From: Strigamia acuminata
Taxonomy: Eukaryota; Arthropoda; Chilopoda; Geophilomorpha; Linotaeniidae
Assembly: GCA_949358305.1 (NCBI GenBank)
Contig: OX442317.1
Span: 15,690,491 to 15,754,490, forward strand
Direction: 5' to 3'
Length of the DNA stretch: 64,000 bases
Position 1 is the first letter of the stretch; every line of letters begins with the position of its first letter. Shown here piece by piece: positions 1-11,337 of the stretch. A program made the position numbers and the translations under genes. The notes under the pieces are model-generated. The model had not been told where the DNA came from. It saw only the letters and a list, made by a program, of their open reading frames with translations, and searched no databases.

Positions 1-451
1 ACGATGCTACAAATTGCCGAGACGAGTGCGCGCGGCCTAATGCCACTCATATGCGCCTAAACTAATTGTCAACAGCACAGAAGGTGCTCTAAATGAAATG
101 CAATGCACTAAAAACATAAAACTTTACTGAAATGAATTGAAATCTTACATAAATGTCCATTTTCCAGGTGGAGAGAAACAGACAAGCACCAAACCGTGTG
201 CGCGGCCATCTTGGATGGTGAAAAGTACAAGGATGACACCTGGTGTCGGAATTAGGCGTTACATAAACAAAAAACTAGAGAATGCATGGTACTCCATGCT
301 TAAGTACACAAAACGAGGTAAATATATAAATAATCATAAATAAAGTCGAGAATTGAATTATCACAACAAATACACTTGGATAATTAATAAACAAAAGATC
401 AAATGTGATCCTATATCACATCGACACACTTTGGGCTATTTTTGACCAACA
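1..451 (-). repeat. Copia-type LTR, truncated by the window edge
   Basis: Read on the minus strand it starts TGTTGGTC at 451 and runs out of the window. It is clearly related to the 541-bp solo LTR at 41719-42259: shared blocks include GTCGATGTGATATAG near the start, CCATCCAAGATGGCCGCGC in the middle and GCACCTTCTGTGCT later. It interrupts the Copia-II pol frame just before the reverse transcriptase, and it is not the 310-bp LTR type that Copia-II carries at its own 5' end, so it is an insertion (solo LTR or an element extending left). The Copia-II frame reads through into it and stops at 416. The far target duplication lies outside the window. Confidence 0.8.
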
Positions 452-2885
452 AACGTCAATGTCATCCGCAGTTACATTCGATTCGGAAGGCTTCTTTTTC
501 CTTTTGTCGTCAAAAAGGTGTTCCGGAATGCGAAGATTGTGCTCCACACAATAGCGTTTGACTTCCGGAATTGAACGCAGTCTTGGTTTATCATATCCCT
601 CGATCGTATACTCAATGTCCTTTTGACCTGTTGGTCTTGTCTTCTCGGTCTTTTTCCATACAAGAGCTGGTATGGTTGGAATTGGGTTTGGAAGAACCTG
701 TCCAGGTTGTTGCAAAATGTTTGGTTGCTTTGCTGCTGGCAAGTTGTGTTGCAATGCATCTTCCGGCAGTTTAAACTTCAACCTGACTGGAGGTAATTCT
801 TCTCCCTCTTTCTTCTTGATAGGTTGTGGCGGGGGTAGCGGTGGCCTCACGTCCTTGTCTGAGTAGTATTGACGGTCATTGTCGTTATCCAGATTATCAT
901 TGAGATTGTCAATGTATGTCGTATATCTCTCCGGTAGGCCCAGCACGCCTTCAACTCCGCGCCTGCTCTCAACAAATTTAACGTCGCTGGTCTCAATAAC
1001 TTTTGAAAAATCGGGTAACCAGACTCTGTATCCCTTTGTGATTCTGGAATATCCTAACATGATGCCATGGAGTCCTTTGTTGTCGATTTTTCCATCACGT
1101 ACTCGCTTTTGCACAAAACATAAACTTCCAAATTTTCGTAAGTGCCGAAGTGATGGTTTGCGGCCATAATATAACTCCATTGGTGTTTTATCTGAGTTTA
1201 ACTTGGCAATCCTATTCCTGAGATAGTTGAAAGTTAAAATTGCCTCGCCCCAAAAGCGATGTTCCAGTTGTGCGTCATAAATGAGCGCTCGCATTCCATT
1301 TGCTAATGTTTGGTTTAATCTCTCAGAAACTCCGTTCTGGGCGGGTGTGTACGCATTTGTCCTTTTGTGTGCGATCCCTTGTTGGTCAAGATACTCTCCA
1401 AACTTATTCGAACAAAACTCCATCCCATTGTCCGTGCGGATGGCCAAGATTGGTTTTCCGAGTAGTCTTTCAATCCGTTTTGCGTGTGTTTGGAAAATAC
1501 CAAACACTTCATCCTTTTGTTTCATTAGGTAAACCGTGGAATAACGGGAAAAATCATCCGTAATGGTAAGAAAATACCTATTTCCCGAAAGTGTTGGCGT
1601 TGAAAAAGCCCCGCACACATCCATGTGTAAAAGTTCCAACGGTTGCTTCGACCTAATTCCTGGTAAAGATTTATGAGAGATGGCCTTTTTCTTCGCCAGC
1701 GTGCAAACATCACATTGCGTGATTGGCACGTCCAAAATTGGTAGTCCAACTACCGCATCTCGCTTACTCATTTCTTGCACGCTTGGGAAGTGGATGTGTC
1801 CAAGTCTCTCGTGCCACAATCTGGCTTCTTCTGGGTTGGATGCCTTTTTGGTTGAGCTGGTCGATTCTTGTGTTTGTTGTGTTTGTTGTTGACCAGTACT
1901 CGCCTTGTTGCTTTCTATCAACTTCAATTTTTCAATGTCGGGTTTCAAATCACTTGTTTTGACATAATAAAGCCTGTCCTTTTTAACAGCTTCCATCAAT
2001 TGTCTCTTCCATTGTGGATCGTAGATTTTCACTATTCCTGAGCCAATTGCCACTTTGCATCTGGCTTCGTCGATGCAAGGTCCCGACAATAGATTTCTTC
2101 TCAAATCCGGCGCATAATATACCTTTTTCAATGTGATTGGTATTGTGTCATTCCCTACCACACACATTACACACACATCTCCTACTCCTTGGATTTGTAT
2201 TAATGTCTTTTTATCTGCTTGGCTAATGGTGCCTTTCATTTCTTGAAAATTTACGAATTGATTCCTATCCTTACAGAAATGCCCAGTGGCCCCGGTATCA
2301 TAAATCCAACAACTGCTGGTTGCACCACACTGCAGCATCTCTTCTTCACTCAATTCGGTAAGGAAGCCAACATTCATCATATCCGCGTCCAATTCTTCGA
2401 CAGTATTCGTGTTTTGGCTATTAGCTGGTGTGAGTTGGACTGTGCAATCCCTCGCCCAGTGCCCTGGCTGATTGCATCGGAAACACGGCCCCCGTGGTGA
2501 TGATCCGGTGGTGTTTCCTCGAAAATTTCTTGTTTTTGTTTCCACGATAATTCGATCGTCCACCTCTTTGTCCTCCTCCAAACCCACGACTGTTTTGGCT
2601 ACTATTCCCTTGTTGCTGTTGTTGCTGGAACTTTGGTGTGTTGTCGTTATTTTTCGCGTTGGAGTTGTTTTGCCCCGTGCTGAAGGCATCGACGATTGGC
2701 CCCTGGCCCGAATCCCTTCTCTGTTGTGCAAGTCGACCTTCTTCTGCCACTAACTCCACTTCCACCTTTCCCAGTGTAAAGTCTTTGTCTTCCCATCTGT
2801 ATATAGTTTGCACAATCGATTGAAAATCCTGTGGCAAATAACGAATCAACTGAAAGGCTTGATATAAATTGTCCAACTGGTGTTT
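452..2885 (-). pseudogene. Copia-II gag (3' part)-protease-integrase, broken
   Basis: Internal part of a minus-strand Ty1/copia polyprotein. In order of reading: end of gag with Gln/Asn/Gly-rich stretch (from 2885), zinc knuckle CFRCNQPGHWARDC (CX2CX4HX4C), aspartic protease YDTGATGHF, the GAG-pre-integrase HHCC region (WHERLGHIH ... CDVCTLAKKK), the integrase core (HMDVCGAF, RTDNGMEF, GVSERLNQT) and the copia-specific linker up to the point where reverse transcriptase should begin. Gag and zinc knuckle are in different frames: the frame changes by +1 somewhere in about 2500-2560, so the gene is broken there unless this is a gag-pol shift. RT and RNase H are absent because an LTR interrupts at 451. 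The gag start lies on the far side of the Copia-III insertion, at 9877-10331. Confidence 0.85.
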
Positions 2886-3461
2886 TGTAGCAGAGGAGGA
2901 AATATTTACACGAATCGTCGTGTAAACCGACGAAAAACAATGTGACAAAACAAAAATGGCGTCGCACAGCCTGTGCGAACTCTCGGAAATCGCGCAACGT
3001 CTTCACGACGTGCGTGGCCGTGAAACAACGACAAAAGCGGTGCTGTGCACTTATAAAACGTGCACAGTTATACAAAATAATAAAAGCTTTAATAGCAAAT
3101 GAAAAACTTACACAATGAGTCCATGGTTTCATGGAGAAAAGACACAGAGAGCTTGCATCCACTGCAAGCGGCCATATTGGATACAATGATACAAGTGAAC
3201 GCCAACTGGTGGCGGAAATAAACATTAATAAAGTGAAAACAGATAGCAATCGCATCATACTTGATGCTAAATAACACAGCATCGTGCTTTGAGCACGGAA
3301 TAATGAAAACAGAACAGAAAGACGCAATTAAGCGACTAATAACTAACTAAATCATAACAAGTGTCAAAATATAAATAACCGAGAATATAAATGCGAATAA
3401 TATCGATTAGACAATAATAATAATATCCATGTTGGATCAAATGATGTTCCACACATCAACA
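2886..3461 (-). repeat. 3' LTR of Copia-III
   Basis: 576 bp; on the minus strand it starts TGTTGATGTG at 3461 and ends CTGCTACA at 2886. It contains the YY1-like box as CCAATATGGCCGC (3168-3180 on the complement), directly followed by a hairpin with 7-bp arms GCTTGCA/TGCAAGC (3151-3169). A polypurine tract GGGGGGATT (3462-3470, complement) abuts its start. Confidence 0.93.
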
Positions 3462-3717
3462 AATCCCCCCATGATTCAACATGGATTTACAAAATATCAA
3501 TTAAAGAATAATGAAAACAGAACACGGGACTTTCGGTGTCTGACGAAATGAAAAAAGTAAATTATAACGTTTCGGAATTATCGTGCCGGGTACTGTAACA
3601 TCATCTCTACTAAAGCCCGAAAATTCCCTAACTATGCACGATAAGACCTCGAATTCGGTGAAACTAAACAAGGGATGTCCAAAAATGTGAAGAGAAAAAT
3701 AAAATGTCACAAGTCAA
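3462..3717 (-). other. Copia-III 3' untranslated region with polypurine tract
   Basis: 256 bp between the gag-pol stop and the 3' LTR. The purine run directly next to the LTR (complement of 3462-3472) is the expected primer for plus-strand DNA synthesis. I see no coding capacity. Confidence 0.75.
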
Positions 3718-6700
3718 TTACTGAGTGAAGATGCCCGAGATCAGCCGTTGTAATTTGTCCGAGCTTAACCATTTGGTGAAGATATCTGCCACGTTGTCTT
3801 CACTCGGGACCTTGCGTAACTCGAAACGTTTTGCCGTATACCACTCCCGCAACCAGTGATACTTCACGCGAATATGTTTTGTCTTCGCGTTCTCAATGTC
3901 GTTCGAAGTGAATTGTATCGCGGATAACGCATCAGAATAGATGAGAGGACACGAGACGCGATTCAGGGCCGGGAGTTGTAGGTAAACGTGGTCGAGCCAG
4001 TACAGCTCTTTCACGCACTCGACGAGGGCGATAAACTCCGCTTCCATCGTCGAGCACGCTACTGAAGACTGTTTCTTACATGACCAGCCGATGGGGACGC
4101 TGCCGATGTAGGTAATGAAACCTCCGAAGCTGAGCGATGTTTCGGTGTCGGAGGCCCAGGAAGCGTCAGTGAATGCCCAGAGCTGGCCTGTCGAACATCC
4201 GGATAACTCGATCGCATAGTCTGCCGTATTCGCAACGTAACGGAGAACTTGGAGAAGTGCACGAATATGGGTCTTGTCATAACAATTGTTAAATTGTGAC
4301 AATGCGATGACGGAGTAGAGGATATCCGGACGGGTTCGAGACGCGAGGAACAGAAGAGATCCAATCAACGAGCGATACGGAAAGTCGGATAAATTCTCGG
4401 TGGAGCCCTTTTTCAGCGTTGTTCCTGTTGTGACGGGGACTTTGATCATTTTGTCGGCAATAACCTCGAACTTCTTTAGGATTTTGTCGATATAGGACCG
4501 TTGGATAATGAATGTCCTCCCCGCGGTCCGTATAAATTCGACTCCAAGCAGTCTGGCGATGGGCCCGAGGTTGACGATTTGAAATTTGGTCGATATGAGT
4601 CAGATGATACGATCGAAAACGCTGTCCGTCGAGTAGAATAACACGATGTCATCGACGTACACCAGCATAACTGCGGAAGTTCCGAAAATATACACGCAGT
4701 TACACGCGGGCAGTTTTCGAAATCCGAGTCCTCGTAGAGTTTCGTCCAACTTCTCAAACCACTGACGGCCAGATTGGTGGAGACCGTACAGTGATTTGAT
4801 GAGAAGCCAGACATTGTCGGGGTTCGAACAGTAGGCACCGGCCGGAATCCTCATGTAGACCTTATGTTCTAACTCTCCGTATAAGTAGGCGCACTTTACA
4901 TCGAGGTGCGCATCTTTCCAGCCTTGAAGGACTACAAGGAGGCAGAAGAAAAATCTGATGAGGACGAAATTCACGACCGGGCTGAAGACCTCGTCGTAAT
5001 CTATTCCGAGAGTTTGGCGAAATCCCTGCGCGACCAGTCTAGCGCGATATCGGTTAACTTTCCCCGTTGTGTCCGTCTTCAGTTTAAATATCCATTTGCA
5101 GCCGAGTATGGTCGTATTCGCGGGCTTCGGAACTTCTTGGTAGACTTTGCGTTCTTTAAAAGTTCCCAGTTCCTCATTAATTGCCTCCCTCCACTTGGGG
5201 GCATCGGGAAACTTCACAGCCTCTGCGTATGAACCTGGCTCTCGGCGACAAAAATGGGCAGCATGTCTTGGCGGCGGTGGAAGAGCCGCTATCGGTGGCA
5301 ACTGGTGCTCCATGTTTCCAAAGAAGAAAAGATTTTCGTCATATAAGATTCCTTCGTTGTCGCAATATTTCTGAATGTCGGGTTTTGACCGTAAACGTAC
5401 ACCGGGTTTCGGGAAGTAATATACATCAATTTTGATCTGTCCTGGAACTTGATCCTTCCGGAGGTGTTCTTCTCTAACCCAGTTGCAACATGGATTGCGT
5501 CCGCCTACAATACGCGACTTGTAAGTAGTCTCTGTAGTGGGAATAATCGTCGGGACGGGCGCCGTTGAATGGGTTGCCCCGGAACCTCTTCTAGTTGCCA
5601 CAAATCTCGTCGGAGATCCAGGGGGTGTATTCACTGGTGTGGCCGTTGGTGTCGCACCGGTAGAAGGAGTCGGCGAAACCACCAAACTAGGCGGGGGCGT
5701 AACTTGACGTGGTGCTGCAGCGCCTTTCGTGCTGCTTGCATCGCTGTCGTCCGAATCACAGTCGGATGAAGATCCATTATCTTCCGAATCCGTGCCGGGC
5801 GTCCAATCTCTATATTCAATATTGTCGTCGAATTTAACATGGGGTGACGAAATGTTGGACGTTCCGGGGTCAAACTCAATGATGGATTCCCGATTCGGGT
5901 TAGGGGCACGTTGAGTGCGTCGGAAGGATTGTCTTTCATCTATTTGTACATGAATCGATTCAACTACTTTGTTATCGATGGGATTCCACACTCGATATCC
6001 ACGAGTTCCAGTGGCGTAACCAACTAAGTAGCCTTCCCATGCTCGAGGATCCATTTTACTGCGCCCTGGTGCTGTGTAATGCACCCAGCACTTCGATCCA
6101 AGTTTGCGTAAATGTCGGAGAGAGAGAGCACGTTGCCGCCAAAGTACATAAGGCACTTCATTCTTGAGACGTGAATGGGGGCAACGGTTCTTGATGTAGG
6201 CAAATGAAACTGCCATTTCTGCCCAGAGTTCTTCAGGCAGTCGTGTTTCATCCAATGTCGCCCTCAAGAAGTCGGCCATCGTTCGGTTGATCCGTTCGGC
6301 TGTGCCGTTCATTTGAGGACTTGCTGGGTTCGTGCGTTGTGCTTGAATCCCATTCTTGCGCAAATAATCCGAAAAATCGTTTGAGAGAAATTCACCACCC
6401 CGATCAGTCCGAATTGCCTTTACACGTGTGTCGGCGACACGTTCGATGCGAGTAACATAGTCTTTAAAGCATTCGAAGACCTGGGATTTTTGCGCCAACG
6501 GGAAAATCCATGTGTATCGGGTGGCGTCATCGATAACAGTTAAAATGTAGCGCGCACCGCCAAATGATGTAGTTGGGTGCGGCCCCCAGACGTCCATATG
6601 TAAGAGATCCAATGCCTTTGATGTAATCGGATGTCCGTCTGGTTTATGCGATGCCCTGGTCGATTTGGCTATTCTGCAATGGTTGCAAGCCAATTCCTTC

Positions 6701-8481
6701 GCAACTTCACTCGGTTCAATACCGTAGACCTGCTCGTTAGCTGCAAGGAGTTTCATGGCATTTGTATGCAGGTGCCCGAGACGACTGTGCCATATGCCGG
6801 TCGCATCCTTTTTAGATGTCGGGGCAGCTACTTTCTTCTGACTGACTTTGGCCTCAGGAATGGGAGGAGGTGTACGTGAAAAAGGGATTGACTTTAACGC
6901 GTCAATATAGGAATTAGGTTGAGGTATGGAGTTAGGATTGGCTTGGATAGGCGTCGGAGTGGGAGGAGGAGACGATTTAGGGACAGGAATTGTTTGAGTT
7001 TCCTGTGTTAATGGAGGAAATTCAATCCGAAATTCGGTCAACTCTCGTCCTTTCGACTTCTTTTTAGGTTTCGGCACCTTTACAAAATCTTCCTCAACGG
7101 TTACTAATGTCTGTACTGGAGGATGTGGTTCTGAAACCGTAACGGCGCTGGTTGTTGAAAACATTGGTGGGCACAAGCCATCCACGTAGTAAAGCCCACT
7201 CTTTTCTTTGGCACGAAGAACCGAATGTTTAATGTCGGTCTTGTAAATGTTCACTTCTCCTCGGAAAATGTGGATGTGATGTTCATGTTTGTCTATCCTC
7301 GACACTGAAATCAGGTTCGCCTCGAAATTCGGTGCATAAAGAACATCTCGTAAATTTACAGCACACTGACATCCATCAATTAAAGTCTCGATTCGCACTG
7401 TCCCTTTGCCGGTAACTTGTGAAGTCCCTTGGCCTAGTTCAATATCGAAAGGGACAACTTTCACAAAGTCGGTGAACCATGATAACACATGAGAGACGTG
7501 GTCCGTGGCACCACAGTCCACTATCCACTCATGCGACTGCATAAAGTGGACTGTGGGCATCTCGATGATCTGTGGTGGGGCATTTACGAAAAAGTTCGCT
7601 TCACGCTTTGCCTGTGAATTGCCTCGCGGACGACCGTCATTAGGTTTGTTCGAGCCGTTCTTCTTTCGTCGACGACTTGTGCTTCTCGATGGACGTTGAA
7701 AAGATGCAATTGGAGCCGGTGATTGGCCTTTTCGGGGCTGGGGACACTTATTTGCGTAGTGCCCCATTTCTCCACAATTAAAACATCTAATGGACGATAA
7801 CGGACGTGGACCTCGTGAATTATTGCGGGAGCGATTTTGATCCGTCGAGTAGGCGTGAGAAGTCGATCCAGAGTTTGAATCTCGTGATGACATCGCCTTC
7901 AAACGCATGTACTCTGAAAGGAGTTGTTTGGATACGAGTGCGGGTGTAAACTTCGGATCTTCCCAATGATAAATGGCGAATGATACTTGAGAGTATTCCG
8001 CCGGTAGCATGTCAAGATACTGGTACGCTTGGTGATCCGGTGTAACTTTCTCCCCAATATCCTCTAATTTCCGCACATGATAGTCGACTCTTCCCAAAAA
8101 GTCTGCCATCTCCTCGTTACGCTCTAAGCGCATGTGGAGAAATTCTCGCCGAAGTGCTGCCTTCCTGGCACGAGAGCTGGGAGCATATATTTTGGATAAA
8201 ATGTCCCAGGCCTGCTTAGGCGTATTGCAGGAGTCTAGCGCTGACTTCTTCGGTTCGGAGACGAATCCGTAAATGAGGCCAAGCGCCTTATCCTTTCGGC
8301 GTTTGTACTTTTTGAGTTCCTTGTCGTTCGCCGTCTTTTTAAATGCCTCTTCGTCCTCCTCAGTAACATGTGTCCATAGTCCTTCGGACTTTAGTAGCAT
8401 TTTCATGCTACGCGCCCACATTTCGTAATTGCCAACGGCAAGCACTGGCACTCTCGATGTAGAATGGTCGGACTTCTGCAT
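3718..8481 (-). pseudogene. Copia-III gag-pol, one nonsense codon
   Basis: Ty1/copia gag-pol in one frame from an ATG at 8481 (an open stretch of 7 codons upstream has no ATG) to 3718. Domains in order: gag; zinc knuckle CFNCGEMGHYANKC; protease WIVDCGATDHVSH, with Cys in the usual Ser/Thr position; GAG-pre-integrase WHSRLGHLH; integrase (HMDVWGP, RTDRGGEF, GTAERINRT); reverse transcriptase (YRARLVAQGF, LVYVDDIV); RNase H (TDASWASD, STMEAEF, YSDALSAIQF). A single in-frame TGA at 4600-4602 interrupts RT after the YVDD box. The homologous codon in Copia-A is CGA (Arg), so one C-to-T change explains it. Otherwise the frame is open, so the element was functional recently. Product: polyprotein cut into capsid, protease, integrase, RT/RNase H. 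Confidence 0.92.
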
Positions 8482-9282
8482 TTTCGATGCCAAAACACAC
8501 ACGCGAAAAATATCGTGGAATTAGAAGCGGTATAGGCAATGAACGGAGCACTAATGTCGATGCACTTGAATTCGATGCACAAAACACTCGGAGCACTGTC
8601 AAAGCGGAAACCAAGACGGGGATGCCAATGCTACAATTGGCACAAATAACCTCAGTTAAGTATCTCCCTAACGCCCTTTGCAAGCCACCTGGGGCCACGG
8701 AAACGTTAGGGGAGGCAGAGATAGCCTTAACTGAGAATACACACTTCGCTTGCCCGACTGGACAAAAGGGCAAAGTGGATTCTAAATGACCCAACCAAAA
8801 ATGGGGACTTAAAACTAACAAGAAATTTCGAATCTGGAAAACAAAATAAGGCGAAAAATTGTTGACTCTGTTACGGCGCACGTCGCGACACGTAACCACG
8901 CGTGAAAAACGCGGAAATCTCGAAATAACACAGATCGACGATACTACATGCACTCCGGGGTGCATGAAGCGAGACTGACTCGTTTCTAGTTGAAACGTCG
9001 CAAAGACGTGACGAAAACAGGAAAAATCTGAAAATATATAAGAAAAACCCGGGAAATTCGCGAAAAACGCGAAAATTTCCCGATTATCGGCGAAAATTGT
9101 GTCGATTCGTGTGATTAATCGTCCTTTCACGCTCAACAACGTCGTGGGAAACCTGTGGTAAGCAGAATATCGTCGGCGAAAATCGTTGGTACCTGAAATG
9201 AAATAAAAATTCGCCGCAAATCGCGAAAATTCGCGAAATGTTGCGAAATTAATGCAGTGGAATGTGCTTTGCAGGGATTAAA
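8482..9282 (-). other. Copia-III leader
   Basis: About 800 bp between the primer site and the gag ATG. It is rich in short CGAAAATTCGCG-like strings and has no ORF that looks like a known protein. It presumably forms the packaged 5' leader of the RNA. Confidence 0.6.
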
Positions 9283-9298
9283 CCATCCTCTGCTACCA
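9283..9298 (-). promoter_or_regulatory. Copia-III primer binding site, tRNA-iMet
   Basis: On the minus strand TGGTAGCAGAGGATGG, 2 nt after the 5' LTR. This is complementary to the CCA end of animal initiator tRNA-Met, the usual primer of copia-type minus-strand synthesis. Confidence 0.88.
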
Positions 9299-9300
9299 CT

Positions 9301-9876
9301 TGTAGCAGAGGAGGAAATATTTACACGAATCGTCGTGTAAACCGACGAAAAACGATGTGGCGAAACAAAAATGGCGTCGCACAGCCTGTGCGAACTCTCG
9401 GAAATCGCGCAACGTCTTCACGACGTGCGTGGCCGTGAAACAACGACAAAAGCGGTGCTGTGCACTTATAAAACGTGCACAGTTATACAAAATAATAAAA
9501 GCTTTAATAGCAAATGAAAAACTTACACAATGAGTCCATGGTTTCATGGAGAAAAGACACAGAGAGCTTGCATCCACTGCAAGCGGCCATATTGGATACA
9601 ATGATACAAGTGAACGCCAACTGGTGGCGGAAATAAACATTAATAAAGTGAAAACAGATAGCAATCGCATCATACTTGATGCTAAATAACACAGCATCGT
9701 GCTTTGAGCACGGAATAATGAAAACAGAACAGAAAGACGCAATTAAGCGACTAATAACTAACTAAATCATAACAAGTGTCAAAATATAAATAACCGAGAA
9801 TATAAATGCGAATAATATCGATTAGACAATAATAATAATATCCATGTTGGATCAAATGATGTTCCACACATCAACA
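9301..9876 (-). repeat. 5' LTR of Copia-III
   Basis: 576-bp partner of the LTR at 2886-3461. The differences I see (for example ACGATGTGGCG against ACAATGTGACA) are all A/G changes close together. It carries the promoter: a TTATAAG box near the complement of 9467 lies between two short inverted repeats. Confidence 0.93.
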
Positions 9877-10331
9877 TGTTTAACGTCCGCCAACTTCTTT
9901 GCAGCATTCCTAATTTTCGCGGCAAAAATTCCAATTGTCTCCGTGGCTCGATCGTATTTGAGACTAAAAAATTCGTCCAGTAAACGTATTATACGTGCCC
10001 TCGAAACTGGCTCGAAATTTGTCTTTAGTGTGTCCCATGCGGTTTTGGCGTCTTCAATCCCGTTGAGCAGCTCGTGGTATTGCTCCTCGATTGAATAATA
10101 GATTAGACTGAAAGCCCTTCCCTTTCGCAACTGGTAGTCGGATCGATCTCTCCACGACGCTCCAGGTGCTAGGGCTTCTTGGGTTCCGTCTGTAAACGCC
10201 CAACATCCATGATGCATCAACAGAACCTTAATCTGTTGTTTCCAACCGTCATAATTCGTACGATTCAACAACGTGACTTTTCTGTCCAACTTGTCTGATT
10301 CCATCGTGATTTGCGCTTGTAAAATGCTCAA
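9877..10331 (-). pseudogene. Copia-II gag, N-terminal part
   Basis: Copia-type gag start (UBN2 family in character): conserved pattern NYDGWKQQIKVLL, then the ALAPGASWRDR loop, GRAFSLIYYSI and AKTAWDTLK. Start is ATG at 10331 or more likely the later ATG at about 10304 (MESDKLDRK). The frame is cut by the Copia-III LTR at 9876 and continues below 2885 (KHQLDNLYQ). The TGTTT repeat at 9877-9881 is the right copy of the Copia-III target duplication. Confidence 0.85.
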
Positions 10332-11013
10332 ACTTCGTTTCTAACTCAAAACGCACACTTGTATTCGTCAAAAACACTTTGTCTACTGAATTTTCGCAAC
10401 TAGGTGCAGTGTTGCGAGGTTAGTTCGCTCTTAGACTAAGTTAGTATCAACTCTAGTACAACACTAAGCTAATAATACAAAAATTTCGAAAATAAACACG
10501 AAAATTGTTCATAAACGTTGTCTTCGAGATGCTTTCCTGCTGTGTTTCTCGTTGCATTAGACTTCACGCTCGTTTTTCGATTGTTCTCCAACTTTCCGTC
10601 CTCGTTTTTGAACTCCTTTCCGCTTATTGCCGTCCAGAAATTCAGGTTCACACTTCACGTGTGGTTGTGGAGAATTTCCGTCCTGCTTTGGCACTCGTTG
10701 AATCGTTCCTCGCTCGTAATTATCGTCTCGTCGACGATACGTATTGCTTCTCGCAATATCAAACGGTAACGTCCAATAACGTCCGAAATTCGGAAAAAGG
10801 AAAAGATATAAATAATAGTTTTATATTGTTCTAACCCACTAATGTTCCTGTGTTGTTAGTTGACACGAAATTGTTTCCAAACGCTGATTCTCATGGCACA
10901 AACACAAGCTGGTCAAATTCATCATGGGCGCCGCCATTTTGAATAATTAGAGGAAATTTCTCAAAACCTCTCTAATTTGATGAAAAAGATTCCAAATTGT
11001 TTTCTCACGATTT
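10332..11013 (-). other. Copia-II leader region
   Basis: About 680 bp between the primer site and gag. It is longer than the leader of Drosophila copia. I see no convincing coding sequence. An AAAATGGCGGCGCC string (near the complement of 10928-10941) again matches a YY1-type box. Confidence 0.5.
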
Positions 11014-11027
11014 CTGGCCCATAACCT
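11014..11027 (-). promoter_or_regulatory. Copia-II primer binding site, half-tRNA-iMet type
   Basis: On the minus strand AGGTTATGGGCCAG follows directly after the LTR end TTCAACA. From memory this is close to the primer site of Drosophila copia, which pairs with an internal piece of initiator tRNA-Met (a tRNA half) rather than with its CCA end. The other elements in this window use the CCA end. Confidence 0.65.
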
Positions 11028-11337
11028 TGTTGAATTGTGTTGGAAATCACAATGAATTCCGTGTTCTGCAGTGGTGTAGAAAACAGTAGTTTGAAATAAA
11101 GTGCACACCTTGTTACCTGGTTGAAAACATAGTAAAGAGTGAGTGTTTTTATTCTCTTGTCACATGACATGCCAATAGGTATACGACGCCACCTTATGGT
11201 GATAAATACAAACACACTTGTAAACATAATCACGGCTATTAGTTTTAGCCAAAAGCAAACATAAACAAAAGGTCACAATAAGTACAAATTGTCACTGCTT
11301 GATAATACGATACATACATATACACGATATTTCAACA
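11028..11337 (-). repeat. 5' LTR of Copia-II
   Basis: 310 bp, read on the minus strand from TGTTGAA (11337) to TTCAACA (11028), a perfect 7-bp terminal inverted repeat. The primer site follows at once. Its 3' partner is outside the window. The sequence to the right (from 11338, GTTTA) is the Copia-IV reading frame, so Copia-II is inserted in Copia-IV. Confidence 0.75.

Larger units (their letters stand above)
2886..9876 (-). mobile_element. Copia-III, near-complete LTR retrotransposon
   Basis: A 6991-bp minus-strand Ty1/copia element with two 576-bp LTRs (2886-3461 and 9301-9876) that I read as differing at only about three positions, which points to a recent insertion. The target duplication TGTTT is perfect (2881-2885 and 9877-9881). 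Primer site and gag-pol are in the expected places. It inserted into the gag gene of Copia-II: the flanking gag fragments at 9877-10331 and below 2885 join into one gag region when it is removed. Confidence 0.93.

Noticed and set aside
137-343. 68-codon plus-strand frame
   Set aside because: Falls in the LTR at 1-451, opposite strand, no domain.
2647-3327. Minus-strand frame of 226 codons (and its 149-codon twin at 9293-9742)
   Set aside because: Lies in the Copia-III LTR and runs by chance into gag DNA; no domain, and coding in an LTR is not expected.
10851-11337. A 487-bp version of the Copia-II LTR ending CTAACAACA at 10851
   Set aside because: The 310-bp version has a longer terminal inverted repeat (7 bp) and a copia-type primer site directly behind it, so it fits better. 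Not fully excluded.
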